The notes under the pieces were generated by a model. That model did not search any database. It saw only the letters and a list, made by a program, of their open reading frames with translations, and had not been told where the DNA came from. The position numbers and the translations under genes are program-made. From NCBI RefSeq assembly GCF_026230105.1, contig NC_079476.1, positions 9,376,709 through 9,440,708 of the forward strand: a stretch of DNA of 64,000 bases, given 5' to 3'. Source of the DNA: Diorhabda sublineata. Lineage: Eukaryota; Arthropoda; Insecta; Coleoptera; Chrysomelidae. This document shows positions 11,801 through 20,800 of this stretch, piece by piece. Positions within the stretch are counted from its first letter, which is position 1. Each line of letters begins with the position of its first letter.

Positions 11801-14800
11801 AAGTTGGCCAAAGAGTTGAAATCAGTCAAGTACGTTGAATGTTCTGCCCTAACTCAAAAGGGATTGAAGAATGTATTCGATAAAGCAATCTTAGCAGCTT
11901 AGAACCACGGGAATCAGACAAGCGCAAAAAATGTAATATTTTGTAAGCCTGTTTGGTAGAAATATGAAAAATATTTCTAATGGACAAATGGACAGAAGGT
12001 CCTAAATGAGAGATAATTTATCTTCTTACGTTTCAAGATTTTTTGAATCTTTATAATTAAATTTTTGTTTTTTTGATATTTCATGATTCGTTAATGCAGT
12101 TCTATTTTTTATCGTATTGATTACCTCTTAGTCTATTTTATAAATACTGAGATGTCTGCTCATATTTATTGAAATAATTCGATAATCATTGGGAAAGTTC
12201 TTGTACATATGGTAAAGAAAAATGTTTTATGTTTTGATGTTTTGTTTCTGTTTTGTGTTTTAATTGATTGTAGTATCTATTTATCCTTTTCTTGAATATG
12301 TTGATTAACATTTTTTCCAGAAAATTATTTTGTTTCAATGCAGTTTTTGCTTTTTGAATAGCTAAGCATCTAAATTCAGGATCTGATAGTTGGATAGATC
12401 TATCAGCCAATCTTATTATCACTGATCTTTTTTGTGACGAAGGATGACACGAATTGAAGTTTAAATATCTTGAGGACCAAGTTGCTTTCGTATACCATTC
12501 TGTTCTTCTGTTATTATTAATTTTATATCATGTGACATCAAGAAAATTGATCCTATTATTTTGCTCGACCTCGATTGTGAATTTGTGAAGTTTTTTATGA
12601 TGAAAATTGAATTGTTTATTCATGTTTTCAATTTGATTCTTTAGTACTAACTGTGACGCTGTCTACATAGATCAGACACCTCAGTATTTAGAATATAGAC
12701 TAAGAGGTCATCAATACGATAAAAAAAGAACTGCTTTAACGAAGCATGAAATATCAAAAAAACACAAACTCAATTATAAAGATTCAAAAATTCTCGAAAC
12801 GGAATCTAATACACGAAAAAGAATTTTTAGAAATTGTTCACATTCATAAGAACGAAAAAGCTATAAAGGATAAAAAAGACCTAAATAATTTAAGTAAAAT
12901 TTATAGCTTTATTTTGTAAATTCTAATAAAACTACAAATAATTTAATTGACTACTGCTATATATTTCAGTTAAACAACCTTCTGTCACGACTCTTTTTTG
13001 GAATATCTTGAGAATATCTTGAAATTCTTGGCCTCCTCTACGATTGGTTATTGAAACGAGCATCTAAAAGCTGCTAACTTATACATCATGGTGTAGCGCT
13101 ACATCCTGTTGACAAAAGAAGTTGGCTTTTCATTGACATTATCTTTCAGCTTGAAGAATCAATAAGGTGAAACAGTCATCAACTAACCACTGATAGAATT
13201 TTTGCAAAACTGTGTTCATTGATATGGATCATATTAGTTGAGTTCTCAAGCTATTATCAACTTGTATGGATGAAATTTGTTTTTTGACAAAATGCTAAAC
13301 ACTAGCTTTTGACATACGAGATACATGAGCGATTTTTGTTAATCATTGTTTGTTATCCATTAGCAGATGACCAAGAACAGCTACATGGTAGCGTTTTTTT
13401 TTATAGAATACTTACGATCATATTTTTTGTTTGAAATAGGGTCCGTTTCTTAATTTTGGTTGAAAACTCTAGAATTGACACTAACACATTCTGTTTCACT
13501 TATGCAACCGTTTCTAAAGTGTAATAAAGCATGTTTACAATTATAATAATACTGGCTACGACGAATTATAAAATTATATTTAAATAATTTTTTGTAGCAT
13601 GTAGAATGTAAATTGATAATATCAAAAGTCTTTACGATCCTAAAAGAATTGCATACTTTCTAAAAGAAAATCATTAAAATTAAAAAAAAATAACAGTGTT
13701 GTATAAAGAAAGAAATGAGCTTCAGCTTTATGCCACCCCTTGCCACTTGATGTTTCTCTTCTGTGCGCTAGAGGGAGGACAATAGAATATATTATAATAA
13801 TTGTATCGACCTTTTTGAGAAAATGGGCGAATTTCGGTTCATATCTTAACACATCTGAGTCAAATCATGTTTTACCGTATTGGAAAATTCATATTATTCG
13901 AATACTGGGTATTAAAGACATTTGATAAGATGATTTTTTTCCAGCAAGCATAGCATAGACCTACATTACCTTGGTATATCCGATTTCGACTTAATAACTG
14001 CCGCCAAAAACGAATATATTGTAACGTTTTTCGTATATAATTACACTCTTTCTATTACATAAATAATTTCTTCAAAGTTCTAGAACAAAAGAAATGAATA
14101 AATAAACGTTCCTAGAAATTATTTGGACGCTATAATAAAAAGTTCTAAAAAACACGTCTAAGACGCTTCCGCCATTTATAGAAAATGTTAAAGACGCCGC
14201 GCGAATTCGTCGAATTTTATAATTCCATTGTAGCTGAACAGGGCCGGGCTAAGAACCCATTTTCTGACCTTGATCATAAAAATCTAATAACTACTAGTAG
14301 GCAAACGATTGGTATAAAAAAAATTAAATTTAAGACATTAAAAGTTCCAAATTAAGATTAATGAGATTAATGATCTAGAAAAAAAATAATAGGAAATTCT
14401 GTGAAACATTTTGTGAATTTTTGTGACATTCAAAAAAGGTGATCCCGTCTCTAGGTAGATAGAAAACTGAAAAATAACAACTACTGGCAACATTGTATTG
14501 AAATTTTATACGATTATATTTTGGAAGCTGATAGATCCAATTAATTTGTTTTTATGTCTGACTCTCATAGAGGGCTCTAGTTACATGCTTCGTACCAAGT
14601 AGTATTGAACATAACTTTTTTAATATTGAGAGATGTATCAGGCAGAATCCCAAGTGAACTTGAACATCATTCAATTTTACACCAAAAAGGTACTCTTGAT
14701 AAAACTCGATACTGTGTACCGTTTTCGGAATATTTTGATTTTACAATTATGAAATATTAGCTGATGTTGGTATGAAAGCATGATAAATATATTAATTAAA

Positions 14801-17800
14801 CAAAAAATTACAAGTTGGAAATTCAAAAAAAGACTAATAACATAAAATAGAATTCAATTGGAAGAGGTGTTCAAAATGTCCTTCGTTTCGACGAATCTAT
14901 TTATCTTCTAAACGGTTGGGAGTCGGCTATGGAGTCATTAAAGTGACGTTGAATTCTGTCTTTCAATTTACCTCTGTAGCATAAATTTTTTCTTTAAGAT
15001 ACGACCAAACTGGGTAATCCAAGGGATTAAAATCGCACGACCGAAGAGACCAATGAATCGGAGCTTCGTCACCTCTACCAATCCATCGATTCGGAAAATT
15101 GTTACTCAATACTCAACCAATTACGACACATTTTACCAAAGTGCGGTGGAGCTCCATTGGGCATAAAAATAGAGATCTTCGCTGGTTTACCGTTAAATCT
15201 TCTAATATCTTCTATAAGTAATTGTTTAAAAGATCCAAGTATATACCACCATTTAAATTTCCATGTAGAATGTGATAACCTATCAATTTGTTACCTGAAG
15301 TTGCTGCCCAAACATCAACTTTAAATGAGTATTAGTAATGTGATATCCTTTTGCAATATGGATTCTTATCGTACCAGCACTGCACATTATGGGAGTTAAA
15401 CAAACATTGTCGCGTAAAAGTAGCCCGTCCGTAAAAAGAATACGTTCTAAAAAATTTGGATTTAGGGCTGTTGCTCTTTAAGTATCCTCCAAGTACTTGA
15501 AGAAGACGTATTTGTTTGTCTTGCCACATTCCTTACGCTCACTGTTGGATTTTAATCAGCTATTTTTTAAAATCATATTTTCATTATTAATAGTTCTTGT
15601 TGTTTTTGGCCTACCAGAGTTTATTTTTTTAGGTCTGACATTCCCAATTTCTCAATAACGTTGTTCAATGGTTCTAAATATATTTTCACTTGGTAAGTTT
15701 CTTCGCATAAAGCGTAACAGCTGCACTAGAGTTTTCTAAACACTCTCCTAAGGTTAATAACATGTCAGCGTATTCAAAATTTAATAAAGTTTGATTAACA
15801 ATATCTAATTTAACAAATAACAACGCTTCAGAAATGTTATTATTATTATTGATTAAACGTCATAACTCAGAGAAAATGCTATTGCAGTGTAAAATTCAAA
15901 GTTAAATAATTATGGGTACCTACTCCGCTATTGGGAGCCTTAGTATAAAACAAAACAAGAGTTTGAGCTCCAGAACCGCAAAACATGATCATCAAATTGT
16001 TGTTTGAATAATATTAAGGGCCCAGTAGCTCAGTGCCCATATTTATTTAACTTTGAAGTACAAGATCCTATACTGATTAGACTGGATTTTTGTGAAACGT
16101 TACAAGAAACGAAAGCCTTCAGTCCCAATTTTTTAAACTGTATTCGTTATATAGATTGGGTTTTAATTTATGCGACAAAATATTTTCAATCCGCACAACG
16201 CTTACTAATTAATAATAATAATAATTAACAACTTTATTATTACTTCATAATTGTCAAATTAAAATTTTCCGAAAATGGTACACAGTATCGAGTTTTATGA
16301 CAAGTACCTTTTAGGTGTAAAACTAAATAATGTTTAATTTCACTGGAAATTTTGCTTGATAAATGTAATATTGAAAAAGTTATGTTCAGTAGCACTTGGT
16401 TCGATCCGTCTAATTAGCGCCCTCTATGGGATTCAGATATAAAAACAAATTCCTTGGATGATCTAGCTTCCGAAACATATTCATATAAAATTTCATTGTT
16501 GTGGCAAATTCGTAAAAAATACAAATTTTTTACTGAGCAAACTTCAAATAGTTTTTAGTTTTCTATCTGTTCTAGAGACGGGATCATTTTTTTTGGAGAC
16601 AGCCTGTATAATGTAGTATTTATTTTATACTTGATTTTACTGTGTTTTTTATTTTCTATTTTAATTTTTCAATAAATTGGTACCCTATATTTAGTCAACA
16701 TCTTTCATATTATATGATTTGGTTCGGTACCTTGGATAGAGCGCTAGGAAACATAATAACTTTAAACAGACCACATATTGGGTTTTAGCTGTGTTTTGGA
16801 ATAAATTAATTGAAATAATTCTTTATTGTAGCAACCAACCATTTATAAAGATGAAAAAGTTTTGTGTTGCTGTTGTTGTAAAAGTAGTCCTGTCACTATG
16901 GACTTACTGTTTGATAAAGAAGCTTTCATTATTGGGGAAGTAGCCAAAATTCGAATGAAAATAGTTAACATGTCTAATACAACAATACCAAAAGTGGTTA
17001 TGTTTTTACAACAGGTAAGAGACAAACTACGTTCTCATATATATATTTTAATAAACTGGTGAAAAAACTTTTCCAATATCAATTGCAGATTATAAAAATT
17101 GGTTCGAAACCCTTGCCGAAAATTTTGTTTGATCTACTATATACCTCATTCTATAAATTTATTATTTTTATAAATACTTCTAAAAATATGTATATCTTAT
17201 GCGAGAAAGTATTGGTTAAAAAGCAATCGAATCATTATAAATTGGACGGCATTATATGCATAGAGATATTACAGATAGAGTAGGCATGCTATAGGCGCCC
17301 ATACAAGTAGGAGCGTCTGGCCGATAGAAAGAGAGAGAGAATAATTTATGTATTGCTGTCTCTGTCTAATGGCGCATGCGCGTTGATTAGATTTCTTGTA
17401 CGCACTTTACCATTGCCCATTGAATCAGAGACACGCATGCGCAGTTCGCAACGAAAGAAAGAGATAGAAATACATAAATGATTCTCTTTCTCTTTTCATT
17501 CGCGAGACGCTCTCACTTGTAGGCATGCCTACTCTATGGTAATATCTCTATGATTATATGCCGTTATTTCGACAGATGTACTTAATTGTAGTCCTACTTG
17601 GAACTTAGAAAAAAATCATTATTATACCTCGTTAACTTGCTACAACTGAATATTAAATTATGAAACGTAAATAGACGAGTGAAATGTACCTGTCTGTAAA
17701 GGCGTTTGGCTTAAGCAGGGTTCCAGACGTGAACTGAGTCAGTTTTGTACCCCATTTGTTTTCTTTCTGGAAAACGAAATTTCAAAGCAAAAACCAAAAA

Positions 17801-20800
17801 GGAAAATAAATTCTGTGCAAATAAAATAAAAGAAAAAACAACATTTCATTTCCAAAGTATCTTTATAAATAATCATGGTAGTCAGAATCGTTTGAACTAT
17901 AGTCATCATTTCATTGAATTATGATGGGTTGTAAAAAGGGTGATATCACTTACTCATCTTCTCCTCTGACAACATGTGTAATATAGGTTTTCCAAAGCTC
18001 TCCTGCTAGAACTTTCTGTACGAGCTCTACAACCTCTTTACTGAGTTCTGGAGACTGATTACATTTTCGTAATTCTGATTTTACATTTGCCCGTATCAAC
18101 TCTATAGTTGCAATATGCAATAGTAACGAGGTAGTTTGACAAAAATATGACCCTTTTATTTGCACAGCTTGTCAATTTTCTCTAACATTAGACCTTGAAT
18201 AACAGTGAGCAAATCTTTGTTTATTGGGCCTTTTTTACGATCGCCGACAGGAATAAGAATTTTTTTTCTCAGACAAAAATGCTAAAAGTTGAGGTTTGTT
18301 ACTTATACTATTTGGTATCTTAAGGAGTTGCCGCGAAAGGTAGGTTGCATTGATCATAACGATTACTGAATTTTAGGTAAAAGCTGTTCATTAAACCACT
18401 TTTCAAATAATTCTGCTGTCATATCTGCATGATAATCTCTGCAAAGTTTGTAATGTTTTTAGCAGATATTAATAATTATAACGTGTTTCCCTTTAGAATA
18501 TGGCCCATTGAAACAGCAATTTTTCTATTGTCAACCCAACCGAAATTTACTACATCGTGACTGTCAAACCATGTTTCATCTAGATAAATTATGTTTCTAT
18601 TAGAACTTCGGTAGTTTTTTATCTGACGCAATTAATTTTGTCGCCATCGAACTATCCTGACGATTCGGTTATTGCCATCCGTTTATTTAGTTTTTTGTGT
18701 TTAAAACCATATGATGACAAAACTTGACCTTTTGTTGTATTACTTCTAATTTCTTATATAAATTATAAATTGTTCTAAGTATAAAATCTTGAGTAGCTTT
18801 GTCAACTGATTTCAATTTTTCTTTACATGTTTTTAGGTTCTGTGAATGATCCACATCAATCCCTCGTGACTACTCGATAAATGGAAAATTTATTTACTCA
18901 GATTTCATTTCTTAATTTGTTAATAGTGCAATGCGTATTTATGAAATATGGATTGTTCCTTGCATAACTTATTTCTGCAATTGATAATGGAACAACGGAT
19001 CCAACAATTTAGTTGAATTATTATTTTTGATTTATTGTTTTTCAAATTATTGAAAACTTAATTCTAAGGATGTGGAGTAAGTACTTTTAAACATTGAAAC
19101 ACAAATATCTTCCAAGTAGTATCTCAGGGTGTTACATTCTAGTAGACATATCTCCGTAGCAGCCCTTTGTAATGCATAAAATGTCAGGTCAAAAATATCA
19201 TCATCGCAAGCACAACGTTTTGTAATAAAAGCGGAGTCCTTAAGGAAACAAGCATAAAGTGAATTTGAAACAACGTGGGTGATAATCAAGCTACGAACCG
19301 CCGTAATTTCTGCATGATGGAATTTGTTGCCTAGAAGTTTGTGGTCCGACGCACCGGAAAAGGACAAATTGGCTTAGATTTGTAGCAGCCTACGAAGTGG
19401 CCAGTGCCCCAGTGGACGCACATCGGCTGCAGTATATTGGTACTGCTGATAGGGCATTGGAATTTTGGACATCACAATAGTGCAAAATCCCGTGGAAGTT
19501 GATGCTAAAGGCGTTGTGGTATGCTGGTTTGGAATCGATAATAATCCGAAACAATGAGGTGGGGTAGTTTGAGCACCTTACAATGATCTTCCAAGATTTT
19601 ATGACAGGGAAGACAAAGGCTTTGAAGATTTGTAGGAAGTTCTCGTCAGTTTCAAGGATGATCTACGTACATGCTGTGTGAGATAGATACGGATCACAAC
19701 GATTTTCTTGTGTCGACTTGTCCTGGTTCACGTTTCCTGTAGAAACGATGTAGGCATTTTGAGGAGGGTTGTGCCGTTATGGTTGGCTTTTAGATTTAGT
19801 TAATTTGCTGTTAATTTGCTGTTGGTGAAGTATATTTTTGAGATGTTTAGGGTTTTGGGTGGTACAGAGGTGTTCGGTGGTTTGAGATTTTTAGGAAGGA
19901 ATATTTATTTTCATTTTGGACGTAGCACTCAGAAAGTTGAAATCGGCTTCGGAGGTTTGGAACTTGGTGAGATTCTAGATCAATTCAATAACGACCTGAA
20001 ATTTTCTCTCTCCAGTTAATTGAAGCTTTCCATGGAGTGAGAGGGTGGATTTGGTATGGATTTTTTTTGGAAATAATGAGAGGACGTAGATAGTGTTGAA
20101 TTTTCTTTTTAGGGATATAGTTAGTACATATCAAGGGTTGGCTGATCTAAGCTAAAGTTGTGAATAAATAAAAAGTTCATACTATGTTGTTTCTGCTTCT
20201 TAGCACTCACTACATTAAACAAAAAACTATAAAACATTATGTATTCTATAGAAATATGAAAGAAATAATACAAATTGTACTTGTTTCAGAAAATTATATA
20301 TAAATCTGATATGGGATATTCGACATACGATATAAATGAATTAGCCACAGCATCTATAAGCGGAGTCGGTGCACATGGAGACAGGAATTACCTCTTCAAT
20401 TTTGAAATACCTCCTTCAGCTAATGTGCCGAACTTTACTGGATGTCGTTTATTTGATACAAAAGTATTCTTTACAGTAAGTTTTTTTATAGCGACCTCTT
20501 TCGGAACGTAGTCTGTGATTATGTTTGTTAACCTGTATCTACAAATGAAACAATTCTGGTCAATTTTAAATCAAAATGGTTTTTCACTCGTAGGCTGAAG
20601 CTGTTATCCCTGGTTTTCATACAAATTTACGAATAGATACTGAAACAATAATACTAGGTCATATTCCTCTTGATAGTACTTCTTCACAAAGTAAGTGTCA
20701 TTAATTATAGTAAATAGTGTTCTTAATTACTCGTTCCACAGCGCATTATGCATAGATCTTTAAAAAAATAACTAAATATTCACAATAATTTATATGCGTA

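Noticed and set aside
19047..19367. 106-codon minus-strand frame as a gene
   Set aside because: No domain recognised, inside an intron amid TE remnants; listed only as unassigned.
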